From: Sycobia sp. Sy_11
Lineage: Eukaryota; Arthropoda; Insecta; Hymenoptera; Epichrysomallidae
Length of the DNA stretch: 64,000 bases
NCBI GenBank assembly: GCA_018907035.1
Contig: JACCIC010000048.1
Span: forward strand, 217,001 to 281,000
Reading direction: 5' to 3'
This document shows positions 21,882 through 32,745 of this stretch, piece after piece. The notes beneath the pieces are model-generated. The model was not told the DNA's origin. It did no database searches and saw only the letters and a list, made by a program, of their open reading frames with translations. Numbering within the stretch: the stretch's first letter is position 1; every line of letters starts with the position of its first letter. The position numbers and the translations under genes were made by a program.

Positions 21882-22900
21882 AAGGCAGTATTTTACTTTA
21901 CAATTTTGAATAATAATGTTTTTTTTTACATTTTTCGAAAGTAAATATATTCAAGAATGTTAGCTCAAAATTTTAGAAAGATTCAGGTAGTCTAACTATA
22001 CTTTTTCACCTTTCGAGCGCACTTACTTGAGCGCGCTATTCCGACCCACCCAGCGCGCGTGGCGGATAAGTCATCTACCTGGCCTTGTTCACTGCAGCAG
22101 CTGTTCCCCTATTGTAAATCATTACACCTTATATTCTGATCAAAATATATACCTTTGCTTGTCAACATTATCTTCCCTTTATAATTTTGCTTCTGTATTT
22201 CAGTTCTGTATTTCAGTAGTGAAGAATCAGTCGTGATTCGAAGTTCAAAAGTGAAGCATCTATCTATTCGCAATGGATACGAAGAAAGTGTATCATGGAC
22301 AGAAAACTTCTAGTCGCCCATCTAGAACTAGAAAACGTTCTTTTCACAGAAACAGATTCACTGATGAGGAGGTACTAGTAACACGAGTACATCAGCAGCA
22401 AAATTGAAAAGGTCTAACGATCCGAGTTTTGATGTGAAAATTAATAATACTTGTGGTTATTCTTTTATTCATTTTTTACTGTGTTTTCAATACTCTCACA
22501 GTGGGCAGTGTATTATGTTTCTATCTACGAAGGTCTAACAAAAACGGGATTACTGGAGAGATGTTTGGGCAGAAACACTCAAAATAATAATGAGTGTTTC
22601 AACTCAACAGTTTGGGCTATGGCATCGAAGCATGTCTATAATGGGAAAAAAATCGTCAAAATTGCATGCCCACTGCTGCCTGCATTTTTAATGAAGAATT
22701 CAGCCCACTTTTGCAAATAATGAAGATTATGGGCCTGAAAATCGGCCAAACCGCCATGCAGTTCGCCAATATGCACGACCAACAGCCCATCGTTCGAGAG
22801 AACCGCCGCTCGACTGAGGCTTCTAAGGAGAGCAGAACTAAAAAAAGCAGGCTAAATTAGATGAAAATACTTGCCTGGAAGAAGTATATTGTTCCCTCTC
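21882..22900 (+). mobile_element. Mutator-like element, internally deleted, 5' terminus present
   Basis: The left terminus AAGGCAGTATTTTAC plus about 85 bp is shared with 11125-11212 and 63911-64000, which supports a terminal repeat. It is followed by GC-richer leader sequence (22020-22110) and a transposase remnant from 22273. I find no matching inverted terminus at the right side before 23160, so the 3' end seems lost or diverged. Confidence 0.6.
22273..22860 (+). pseudogene. Mutator-like transposase, N-terminus joined to C-terminus
   Basis: The reading starts MDTKKVYHGQKTSSRPSRT, continues with RKRSFHRNRFTDEE, then shifts frame to STSTSAAKLKRSNDPSFDV. A second segment (22451-22720) runs FFTVFSILSQ straight into YEGLTKTGLLERCLGRNTQN and NNECFNSTVWAMASKHVYNG. 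The end segment has MGLKIGQTAMQFANMHDQQ and RRSTEASKESRTKKSRLN. These are the two ends of an insect Mutator-like (MULE) transposase of several hundred residues. The middle, including the catalytic DDE core, is deleted. I name the family from the N- and C-terminal signatures, so the assignment is good but not beyond doubt. Confidence 0.65.
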
Positions 22901-22954
22901 CGTCTAGCTCCCATGGACATCATAGACCCTCCTCTGTAATACAGCGGGCGGTAT

Positions 22955-23160
22955 TGAAAAATAGAAAGCTATATACTTTTCTCTCTCTCTAACAGACAAC
23001 TAGTGTTCTCAGCGAGAAAAATATATAGCGCTCTCCCTCTTACATATGCCATTAGTGGTCGTACGGCATAGTATTTAAAAAACAGTGCGTTATGAGAGAG
23101 AGAAAACTGCATACTTTTGTCTCCCTCTACTAGAGAGAAAAAAGTATATAGTGCTAAGGG
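22955..23160. repeat. Dispersed AGAGAGAAA-type repeat, copies 2 and 3
   Basis: Two units. 22955-23040 has AGAAAGCTATATACTTTTC, TCTCTCTAACAGACAACTAG and TCAGCGAGAAAAATATATAG. 23090-23160 has AGAGAGAGAAAACTGCATAC and AGAGAGAAAAAAGTATATAG. Both relate to 5036-5150. Confidence 0.45.
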
Positions 23161-23195
23161 TCGCTGACGTCTGGGTCCGTGACGTCGACGCTGTC

Positions 23196-23385
23196 AGCTA
23201 TGAGTGTTCTGGATCATCCCGGAACTGCGCGTGTCGTCAGTATCCGTAACGTAATTGCCGTAAGCTATGAGAGTTCTGGATCACTGGTAGTAATCCATGA
23301 CTTCAGGCTCTGTGAAGTAATCGCTGTGAGCTATGGGAGTTCTGAAGCACCGGAAGTGATCCAGAACTCTCATACATTATCTACT
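23196..23385 (+). repeat. Tandem repeat of about 67 bp, three units, closing with an inverted half unit
   Basis: AGCTATGAGTGTTCTGGATC at 23196, a close copy at 23263 and a third at 23329 give a period of 66-67 bp. The array ends with TGATCCAGAACTCTCATA, the reverse complement of the unit core, so the last unit can fold into a hairpin. GC content is higher than its surroundings. Confidence 0.6.
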
Positions 23386-23399
23386 CCAATTCAATATAA

Positions 23400-24015
23400 A
23401 AAATTAATTTATTATAACTAAATATTATTGTAGTTTTTTTAAAAAGTCTATAAAATAAATATAAAAAAACATTAAAAGCTCGAAATGTTGGTCTTTTTTA
23501 ATGCTCGTAATTGTTTATAATAGGTTAATCATCAGAGCAGTAAAAAATTTATGAACATATAGCGTATATAGGGACATATGAATATAAAAGTCCTTCTATG
23601 ATTAAAAATGTTTTCATATCTTACATACACAATTTATTAAAACAACATATGTAATAGAACTTGAAAAATTGATCGATAAACTTTTATATATAATAAAAAA
23701 ATTCAAACTGTATGTACAAAATGTGACAGAATATTTAAACTATCGCGAAAATAATAAATAGAATGTGATGGGATTTCGGAATCTTGAGCACTAACGGGAT
23801 AAACTTTCATTACAGTAAAGCTTTAAGTATAATAAAAGCCTAAAGTTTATAAAAAATGTATAGTAAGAAATTGTATCTGAAAATCATTAAGCGTAGCGTC
23901 TGTATTCAATAATTGATCTAGAAATATATTTAATTTTTTTCGGCTTATATACGTAGAATTATGATGGGCGCGCAAGTACATATCCAAATAATTTTTAAAT
24001 TATATGTTCACAGTA
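23400..24015. other. No gene recognised
   Basis: AT-rich, no coding or repeat structure recognised. Confidence 0.45.
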
Positions 24016-24021
24016 CTGTAT

Positions 24022-24425
24022 TCCCATATTATAGTCGGAGAGCCAGCTATGAAATGGGCCATGATAAGATACAAGCCTGGTTTTTTCGGGATAGAATTAT
24101 TGTCAGTATGCATATTGGTAGTCCGATGATCAGAACTGTAGACATAGCAGGGGCACGTGGGTGGATCTTACAAGTTGTAAAAACTTACTTCCAAAGTCAC
24201 GATAAGATGCAAGTGTGGAATTTTGTATACGAATAGATATCGACTATATAAATAGTGGAATATCAATGTCAGAACTCTAGACCATGCAGAACAGGTTATC
24301 AGAAGTCGATGAAATTGTAAATAATTATGTCCAAAGTAACGATAAGATACAATTCGGACAATCTTGTTTTCATAACATATTTCTTGTAGGGAAGCTGAAT
24401 TTTGATTCTCAGAACTCTCAAATGT
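24022..24425 (+). repeat. Dispersed family with internal tandem units of about 137 bp, copy 1
   Basis: Three diverged internal units are marked by GATAAGATACAAGCCTGG and relatives at about 24065, 24202 and 24339, a spacing of 137-138 bp. The whole block is similar to the reverse complement of 27354-27745, so it is a dispersed element or satellite fragment. No coding function is recognised. Confidence 0.55.
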
Positions 24426-24429
24426 ATAT

Positions 24430-25665
24430 TTAAAATAACAATCAAGTTTCGTGTTCGTGATAAGGATGTAGCCTATGTATTTTACACTTTCTTCAAAAAT
24501 ATCTAGCTATTATCTAATTAAATTGCTTTAATACCACTTAATAAATTATATATATATATATGTTAGACGCCAACTAGTATTGCCAATTACCATTCTATTA
24601 ACAATAACAATTGAAATGTCCACCCTTTTTACTTTTAGTCTTGTATGTAGTAAAAAAAGCAATTATAGAAAAACATTATTAAACCAATTTTGATTCTCTT
24701 TTAAATTTTTTATAACATGCAATTGGTTAGATCAATGACAACTAATTTTTCCAGTGCAAAATTGACGTCCTACAATATACAAAATACATTTTATTAAATT
24801 GTTTAACAACTTATTTTGCAATTACTTTATTAATTAAAAATGTATTAGAAAACACAGTCTATTTCGGACTAATAATGGATGTAAAATTTGGTTACATTAC
24901 TCAAATAGTTTTTGCACAATTCATTTTATGATTAAGAAAAATTTTTTTTTGAAATCGACATAACGTACAAATTTTTCAATGTAATCTTCTCAGATCAATT
25001 GTGCACATTTCATATAATCATTTGCATTTGTACATATTTATAGAAGTAACAAAAATTTATTAACAACCTTTTTATTAAGAAAATAAAAAAAATACACTAA
25101 TTGTTTAATTAAACAACTACTTAAATTTTTTTTCAATTGATAGAATTTTTTTCATTAGTGTTCTTGCATTTTTTGACATATTAAAAAAGAACGGAGGGCA
25201 GCTTGGCACTTAGTTAATCCGTTGACGACCACATAGGCCTCCGGATAATATATAAGCCCTTAACCCGATCCATATGACCACATCTAAGGCAGGAGTTGCC
25301 GACAATGCCTTACTGATGAGTCCAGTCGGTAACCCCGGGACGAAACGCACCATGAAACATTGCTCGATATATACGTGTGTACATACGGGAATATAGAACA
25401 TCCATGTAATACACCCTCTAACTCATCACTCACTCGCTTTACGTACTTCGGAAACTAATGTTCAAATTCGGACCCATTCTAAAAAATCGTATATCTATAT
25501 AAAAAATTAACCTTTTCTGACCATTTTTTTAAAATAAAGGTATATTGACGAGAAAAACTCTAAAAATGGGACCCTTTACTTCTACAAGATTAATGTAATA
25601 TCTTAAAATCTCAAAAATTGAAATATTATATATTTGTGCATATTTAAGTCCGCAACCCATAAAAA
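24430..25665. other. No gene recognised
   Basis: AT-rich sequence with a short TA run at about 24548-24560. A slightly GC-richer patch lies at 25200-25400. Confidence 0.45.
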
Positions 25666-25669
25666 TAAG

Positions 25670-26050
25670 ACCTTTTGAAAGAACTCACAGACATCATTGA
25701 AGATCCCTAAAACACTCACTAGAAATTATCTGAAGTCTATTCTGTTACATTTCTAAAAAAAGAGTATGGTGAAATTTTTGCATTTCAAACGGAAGGCTCA
25801 GCCCAATTAAAAACACGCACTTCGAATCATTGTTACAGATACTTATACACGATTTATACTTCTGACATTTGTTATACATATCACTGAACATTTCAGGGAC
25901 ACAATCAAGTAATTATCAGAAGTGTATGTGATTTTTTTTCTAAAAAAGCCCGTATCGTGAAATTTCTTCGTTTCAAACGCGAGGCTCTACGCCGCTGAAA
26001 CGTGCAGTTCAAATCACTCTTACAGACACTTATGCAGGATCATTAATTTT
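25670..26050 (+). repeat. Diverged tandem duplication, period about 188 bp
   Basis: GTGAAATTT, TTTCAAACG and ACAGATACTTATACACGA at 25769-25860 recur as GTGAAATTTCTTCGTTTCAAA and ACAGACACTTATGCAGGA at 25957-26040. The preceding stretches match as well. A further copy in the opposite orientation lies at about 26885-26990, on the other side of the mariner remnant. Confidence 0.5.
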
Positions 26051-26226
26051 AAAAATTAGAAATATATTTTTGAAATGTTATTTTTTTATATTGTTATTTC
26101 GAATATATGTTCATGATTTCATTTGTATTTAGCAAAATTCCATCTGTATAAAAATTTTTGTTATTATATTGGTACGCATGCCCCGGAAGTACGATAAAAT
26201 TTTCAGCAATATTCATTGCTTACTTT

Positions 26227-26880
26227 TTAAGTGGCAGCCGCTAACGTTAGACGTGTTTTTTGAGCTCGGCGATCTTCGTTTGTCGAGCCTTTTTTGATCT
26301 TGGCGATCCAGAATGCCTCCAATGAGACGATTGAGTTTGTTTCGTCACCTGTTATAACACGTTTTACTAGTTCTGCATCGTTATTAACTTCATTTAGCGA
26401 CTGAGTAACTTCCATTTGCCGCCGTTTTTGTTCGAAGTTCAACAATTTTGGAAAAAATTTTGCTGCTACACGTTTCATATCCAAAACATCCGAAAAAATT
26501 CCATGACATGAGCCAACTGATATGCCAACATCATCAGCGACTTCTCTTATTGTGATTCGGCGATCGTTCATAACCATTTCTTTCACTTTTTTCACGTTTT
26601 CATCGATTGTTGATGTGCTTAGGCGTCCGAGTTGTTCATTATCTTCAACGTTTTCGCGGCCATCTCGAAAAACTCATACCTTTCATAAATCCTTGCTTTA
26701 CTCATAGCAGACTCACCATATGCCTTTTTTAACATTTTACAAACTTCACTACAGTTTATTCCTTTTTTTATGCAAAATAGGGGCATACGTACCAACATAA
26801 TAAAAAATTTTTTTATACAGGCGGACCCTCCAAACCCGCGAAATTTAAAAATTCTCAATACTTTTTGAACACACCCTGTA
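26227..26880 (-). pseudogene. Mariner remnant (SETMAR/FLJ37770-like), truncated
   Basis: The N-terminal part on the minus strand (26858-26619) has CIKKGINCSEVCKMLKKAYG and FEMAAKTLK. The following part (26595-26227) has REVADDVGISVGSCHGIFSD, RVAAKFFPKLLNFEQKRRQ and VKRVITGDE, the first catalytic aspartate. Sequence after that is scrambled, and the other two catalytic residues are absent. The right end is TTTGAACACACCCTGTA, ending at 26880. A frameshift lies between the two parts. The element inserted into, or is flanked by, the repeat family described at 25670-26050. Confidence 0.8.
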
Positions 26881-26884
26881 CACC

Positions 26885-26995
26885 TCTGAAAATTACTTGT
26901 TTGTGCTTCTGGGATGTTCAGTGATATGTATAAAAAATATTAGAAGTACAGATCGTGCATAAGTGTCCGTAAAAAGGAGGGTAAAAACTTCAATT
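26885..26995 (-). repeat. Inverted copy of the 25670-26050 repeat
   Basis: Read in reverse, this contains CGGACACTTATGCACGATC and ATACATATCACTGAACAT, matching units to the left of the mariner remnant. Confidence 0.4.
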
Positions 26996-27000
26996 TTTAT

Positions 27001-27353
27001 TTTAAAACAATTTAGTTGTACTTATGTCGACTGCCCATATACAATTTAATAAATATTTTTTTATTGATCTTACAGTCCAATCAATTCAATCTAAAAATAA
27101 AAAATAAAAATAAAAATAAAAATAAATAAAAATAAAATAAAAATTAAAAATAAAAATTAAATTAAAAATTAAATTAAAATTATAATGACAGTCAGACTGT
27201 CCTTGTTTACATTCACCCCTGTAGACTAATCTGAAAATAAAATAGTAGCTGAAAAAATTCTTTGTTAGTAAAGTGCAGTCTGACTGTCCCCAACACCCTT
27301 ACCTAATTGAAGACTTGCCCAACGTTTCGAGCTCGCTACGGCTCTTCATCACA
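27001..27353 (-). mobile_element. Penelope-type terminal repeat (single arm) ending in a hammerhead-like motif
   Basis: On the minus strand the order is a hammerhead-like motif, TTCAATTAGG, GGGGACAGTCAGACTGC, a long TTTTTA-rich tract, GGACTGTAAGATCAATAAA and AGTCGACATAAGTACAAC. This equals one arm of the palindrome at 29040-29732. The AATAAA near the outer end could be the polyadenylation signal. The inner boundary coincides with the start of the hammerhead core, where an unrelated tandem-repeat block begins. Confidence 0.6.
27312..27353 (-). ncRNA. Hammerhead-ribozyme-like motif, core altered
   Basis: Minus strand: GTGATGA, stem II GAGC/GCTC, GAAAC, a 9-nt loop and GTC. The first core base is G instead of C, which should inactivate it. 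The rest matches the motif at 29400-29440. Confidence 0.45.
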
Positions 27354-27745
27354 CTTGAGAGTTCTGATAATCAAAATTCAGCTTACCTACATGAAATATA
27401 ATATGAAAATAAGATTGTGCGAATTGTATTTTATCGTTACTTTGGACGTAATTATTTACAATTTCATCTACTTCTGATAAGCTGTTCTGCATGGTCTGGC
27501 GTTCTAACATTGATTTTTCGCTATTTATATAGTCAATATTTATTCGTATATGAAATTCCAGACTTGTATCTTATCGTGACTTTGGAAGTAAGTTTTTAGA
27601 AGTTGTAAGATCCATCCACGCGCCCTTGCTGGGTCTACAGTTCTGATCATAGGGCTATGTATACTAACAATAAGTCTTTCATGAAATACCAGGCTTGTAT
27701 CTTATCGTCAGCAATTTCAGAGCTGGCTCTTTTACTATTATAAAT
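27354..27745 (-). repeat. Dispersed 137-bp-unit family, copy 2
   Basis: The reverse complement of this stretch matches 24022-24425, with the same order of GATAAGATACAA-marked units and the same boundary near GCTGAATTTTGATT. It abuts the Penelope-type arm. Confidence 0.55.
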
Positions 27746-27749
27746 GAGT

Positions 27750-29024
27750 GATTGCACAAGTATGATTCTTGAAAAAGGCTTGTTTTTATTCCATACTTTT
27801 AATTAGAACGTGTTTTATTCAATAATAATAAATAATTATTTTGAAACTTGGACGAATTGTTACTCAACATATTTACACTTGCTTGAATGTGCAAAATTGA
27901 TTGCCATGTTTTGTTTTGCTTAAATTAGAAATAATGGAATATCAATCTGAATATAAATGTCATTTTATTAATATTTCAGACCATAATTTTGTTTAAGAAG
28001 ACTATATTTGTGTATAATTGTCTATGAAGTTCAATAACGAAAAATTTTCAATTATATAAATGCAATACATTATAGATAAGAGCTTTTAAATAATGTAGAA
28101 GTCCAATGCGCCATACTGGCCTTATTTTATACTTTTGTATTAAATAATTTAAAAAAGATTTCAATTTTTTTGAATCCATATTCATGTGTGATTGACTATA
28201 AGTCTAATCAGGAAAAATGTTAATTTATATAAATGCAATAGATTATACAGAAGAGCTTTTAAATGACTAGGAAGTCCAATTCACTATATTTTCCTTATTT
28301 TATACATTTGTATAAAGTAATTTTCAATTTATTTGCTGTAAAAAAAGTAAGGAATGCTTAATAAATTCATATGGAAACGTATTAGAGCAAAAAGATACCG
28401 TGGAATATAATGCATATATCATTGGAGTAAGCGAGAAAGGAAGAGAATTCTTGTTCCATGTTTTCTTTGATAAATTTTATCTAAAAGAATCACGGAATTG
28501 GAACTTACCCGCAGCGGCTGATGGAATTCAGAACTCCGCTTTATAAAGCATGAAATTTTGGCTGAAGTTCGTTTGTCTTTATGAGGATTTACCACTGGAA
28601 AGGTCCGATAGCACGGAGCATCCTCTACTTGAGCCAGAAGTGAGTGAGCTCAATAGTCCGAAAATTCCACGAGCTTTTTAGGGCGAGTGATGACGACCTG
28701 TAGACTATCCATCGTATGGTTATTGTTGTGATATTTTTTTCGCTATCACTCGTTTATAGGTCGCTCTTTTTCTTGAATACATACATACCACGTACATATG
28801 AGATCTTGTATATAATGGTAATACAATGTAAATATAATGTAAATATTTTTAGAATAAAAAGGAAATTGTTGTTTTAAAACAAGAAATACATAATTATATG
28901 ATTTAGTTATTTTTCATAACCTAACCTCTCTTCTATTAAAGATATCTTAAGATATCTAGTTTAAGTAAAGAATGAGCAATATTCCTTAATTTCTGTTTTT
29001 TCTGCCATTTTGGTTGCAGCCATG
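27750..29024. other. No gene recognised
   Basis: AT-rich DNA. A GC-richer patch at 28490-28700 has no coding match I can support. Confidence 0.4.
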
Positions 29025-29039
29025 TTGAATATAAATCTA

Positions 29040-29732
29040 AAACAATTGAATTGTACTTTTGTTGACTGCCCATATACAAATTAATAAATATTTTTTATTG
29101 GTCTTACAGTCCAATCAATTCAATCTAAAAATAAAATAAAAATAAAAATAAAAAATAAAAACAAAAATAATTAAAAAAATAAAATAAAAATTAAAAATAA
29201 AAATTAAATTAAAAATTAAATTAAAATTATAATGACAGTCAGACTGTCCTTGTTTACATTCACCCCCGTAGACTAATCTGAAAAGAAAATATTAGCTGAA
29301 AAAATTCTTTGTTAGTAAAGTGCAGTCTGACTGTCCCCAACACCGTTACCTAATTGAAGACTTGTCCAACGTTCACTACTCCAAGTCCCTGATGAGTCCC
29401 TGATGAGGAGCCGTAGCGAGCTCGAAACGTTGGACAAGTCTTCAATTAGGTAAGGGTGTTGGGGACAGTCAGACTGCACTTTACTAACAAAGAATTTTTT
29501 CAGCTAATATTTTATTTTCAGATTAGTCTACGGGGGTGAATGTAACAAGGACACTCTGACTGTCATTGTAATTTTAATTTAATTTTTAATTTAATTTTTA
29601 TTTTTAATTTTTATTTTATTTTTTTAATTATTTTTATTTTTATTTTTATTTTTTATTTTTATTTTTATTTTATTTTTAGATTGAATTGATTGGACTGTAA
29701 GACCAATATTTATTAATTACCAATTTATTAAT
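29040..29732 (+). mobile_element. Large palindrome of Penelope-type termini, hammerhead-like apex, 15-bp target duplication
   Basis: A 693-bp insertion flanked by the direct repeat TTGAATATAAATCTA at 29025-29039 and 29733-29747. The arms (about 29060-29372 and 29428-29732) are near-perfect inverted copies. Each carries GTCTTACAGTCC, an AAAAATA-rich tract, GACAGTCAGACTGT and TTGAAGACTTGTCCAACG (right arm as complement). The 55-nt apex contains a doubled CTGATGA and a complete hammerhead-like core on the plus strand. A target duplication of this length is typical of retroelement insertion and unlike mariner (TA). No protein is encoded. Confidence 0.8.
29400..29440 (+). ncRNA. Hammerhead-ribozyme-like motif at the palindrome apex
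   Basis: CTGATGA (29400-29406), one extra G, stem II GAGC/GCTC with an 8-nt loop, GAAAC, a 9-nt loop and the cleavage triplet GTC (29438-29440). All conserved core boxes are present. A clear stem I is not visible in the flanks, because the sequence after GTC pairs instead with the opposite palindrome arm. Activity is therefore uncertain. Confidence 0.55.
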
Positions 29733-29749
29733 TTGAATATAAATCTATT

Positions 29750-32540
29750 TATTGTAAACATTAAGGTCCCTGGATGCAATATATACTTTTGTCATTGTGG
29801 GAACCATTGTCATTTCGATATAAAAATTTGACTATAATATTTTTTCTTTTGTACAAGCAATTATTAAATCTTTTAAATAATCCTTTTTCACGAATCATGA
29901 CGGCAGATCCGGAAAAACAGTAAAATTCAATTATAGATAAAAAAGCGATTCTGTAATCTCAGAAAATTATTATATAGTATTGATTAAGATCACTATAAAT
30001 AAACATTAAAACACTAATTTTCCTACATAATACCATTTCTTAACTTTCTGAACCAACTACAAGAATAGTCTTTCAAGTAATTTTACCTTATAACTTATGA
30101 AAAGTTGAAAAAGTGCACCAACTCCATATGAACTCTATGTAATTTTTGACATTGTTCCCTCTATGTTTAAGGTTGAATATCATAGTTATGCCCCATTTCC
30201 CTTCTAAATTCACAATTAGAGCACTATAAAATTTAATCGTATACACCAAATCAATAAAATCATTACCGAATACAGAACACCCTATGACGAAAATGAAGAA
30301 ATAATTCCGCCTCTATTCAATCAATACATAATATTTAATACCTACAATCAAAGATATAATTTAGGCGTTACCAATGAAAATGGACGAGAAAGTTAAGCTA
30401 AGGAACATTATAAATCGTTATCATATTATATACTAATTTATAAAGATAAACCGTATTTTTGTTTGTAGACGATAAAAAAATTACGGAATCGATTGCTCTG
30501 AAATTCGGAATATATATTAGAAGGCGAATTTAGTTTCCAAACTTCACGTTTCGATGGCGATATAAGTAGTTTGAAAGATCAGATGTGTCGGATCTAGTAC
30601 TTAGTTTTTAGTTTTGACATTTACCAATAAAAGTTAGTTAACAAGAGTCATCATTTGTATAAATATTATAATATTTTGATCAGTGCAAAATGAATTTTTT
30701 AGACATCTTCTTTTGCACTATTTTGATTTGTAAAAAAGTGTAGCAGACACTTATCGATTACTTCAAGAATGTTATGGCAAACACGTTCGATCGCTTATAA
30801 TATGTAATGAGTGATTTTAGCGGTTTAGAAGTGTTTAACTCATCTTACAAGAAAAATGAGAAAAAGTAGTAGAAAATATATTGATTAAGCTAACGTGTAT
30901 TCATTTTCGATCATAAATGTTTTTTTTTCATTAAAAAAAAGTCGAAAACTAAGTTAGCCTTGTAATCTATAATTTTTGGAATTACATAGGCTATGTTTTT
31001 TTTATTGAAAATCACGTTACTTTCATCAATAAATCATGAGCACATACATTAAAGCACCGTATTATAATTTGGTGGGAATAATAAACTGAGTTCGACGTCG
31101 ACTCCATATATCGTCCATGCAGTAAAGTAGTACCGTGAACGTGTCGAGTTAACATTCTTAGCGGTCGGTTCAATCAACGGCTGGTGTCTTGCATTATGTC
31201 GAATATAAAGTCAAAGAAGTTAGCTTAAACTATTAATATTCGTTCAGCTCATTCGAATGGTCATATACAACTTTGGGATTAGTATCCTAAAAAAGGTGCG
31301 ATTTTAGTCAGTATTATCCTTTTTGTTCTTCAGGTTAATTTGGAGGAGTTGCAGAACCGATCCAGTGGTCGGAAATACGATATTCAAAAAATCAGAAATT
31401 AAAATTCTCATTTTTTATCTACAGAATTGACAACCTACATTATAATTGTACTAAAATCGTAGATTGCATTTTATCCCTCAATTCCATGAATAGATAGATG
31501 AAACAAAGTTTATTCGATTCATTATGAAATTCTATATACGGGCTGATCCAAATTTGATCTGTAGTTTACGTATAAAATTTATAATATTTGGTGTTATTGT
31601 AAGGTGGCGATTTGTATGGTACAGACGATATTAAGATACAAATTTTCTAATTTTTTTCAACTGACTTTGAAAAATATTATTAAAGCAGTAAGGGTCATCC
31701 AAGTTGTAGAACTTTTCTAAGATTCACATAAAATTTGTTTCAACATTGTAAAATGTAAAATGAGGACACAAAACGAAATCTGCGATTCACACATTTTCAT
31801 TTCCGTTTTAATAGTTCATCGTGACGCTGAGACCGTGGTATAGAGCACACTGAAGAATTTGTATTTTAATCAGTAATGTTAAACTCGACGGCAACTAACA
31901 ATTAACTTGCTACTGCAGTATGTTAAATGCCGTGAGATAACGTGAAGCAACGTGTAAAAATAGATTAAAAGAATTCTATATCAATCTCCAAAACAACTTT
32001 CAAAACTTTCTATTAACAAAGTTAGTTGATAGAAAACTCGTACTGCTATAGGACATATTAGACCAAGCAGAAAATAATTTTTCTAGTAATAAGATAATAA
32101 CTTTTTATAATCTGTATGATTATTTTCCTTTAGAGAGATTTATTAATTACAATTTTCTCGTGACGATAATAAAAAGAAAGAAGTGAATAGATTATAAATA
32201 ATTTAATTATCAGGCGTTTATTTTTGCCCCTGTGGACGAGCCAAGCGGTGCAAACCTTTTTCTCAACTTAGTAAAACGTGATTAAGAAAGTTGGCGAAGT
32301 GGGTCGGTAGACCATTCTTTATTATTTTAGTGGAACATTAGTTTGCTTAAAGGTTAGTGGTAACCATAATAATTTTATTTGTCATATTCGATGAGGGTGA
32401 TGATAAACATAGACAGTCTAACTGTCATTCTAAGAGTTCTATATACCTATAATGACTTAAATACAATGATTTCAATGTTTGTTGAAAAACAGTAGATATC
32501 AGTATTTTTAATTTGTAGAACTATAGATCTATTTACAGTA
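29750..32540. other. No gene recognised
   Basis: About 2.8 kb of AT-rich sequence, probably intronic or intergenic. The line near 31541 has ACGGGCTGATCCAAATTTGA, reminiscent of a transposon terminus, but no partner terminus was found. Confidence 0.45.
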
Positions 32541-32562
32541 GGATAAAATGATTTCTTTACAG

Positions 32563-32745
32563 AGAGAAAAATATGGGAAAATTAATAAGGAAACATATTT
32601 AACATGGATAAAAATGGGTTGGAAACTATGCTTGATGTATGAGGAAGAATGTGATCACGATATATTATTTACCTACTTGAAATATTTATATTTAAAACAA
32701 ACTTATTATTACTCAGCATTTAGAGAGCTTATTTTAAAACTGAAG
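32563..32745 (+). CDS. Candidate internal exon, unknown gene
   Basis: A 61-codon open stretch preceded by a pyrimidine-rich acceptor (TTTCTTTACAG) and followed by a donor-like AAG/GTTTGT, with both junctions in phase 0. It encodes REKYGKINKETYLTWIKMGW and further LCLMYEEECDHDIL, with mixed polar/hydrophobic composition. It lacks the AAA/TTT codon monotony of neighbouring spurious frames. I do not recognise the protein family. It sits 1 kb from an oxysterol-binding-protein exon but on the opposite strand, so it would belong to another gene. It could also be a chance open frame. Confidence 0.33.
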
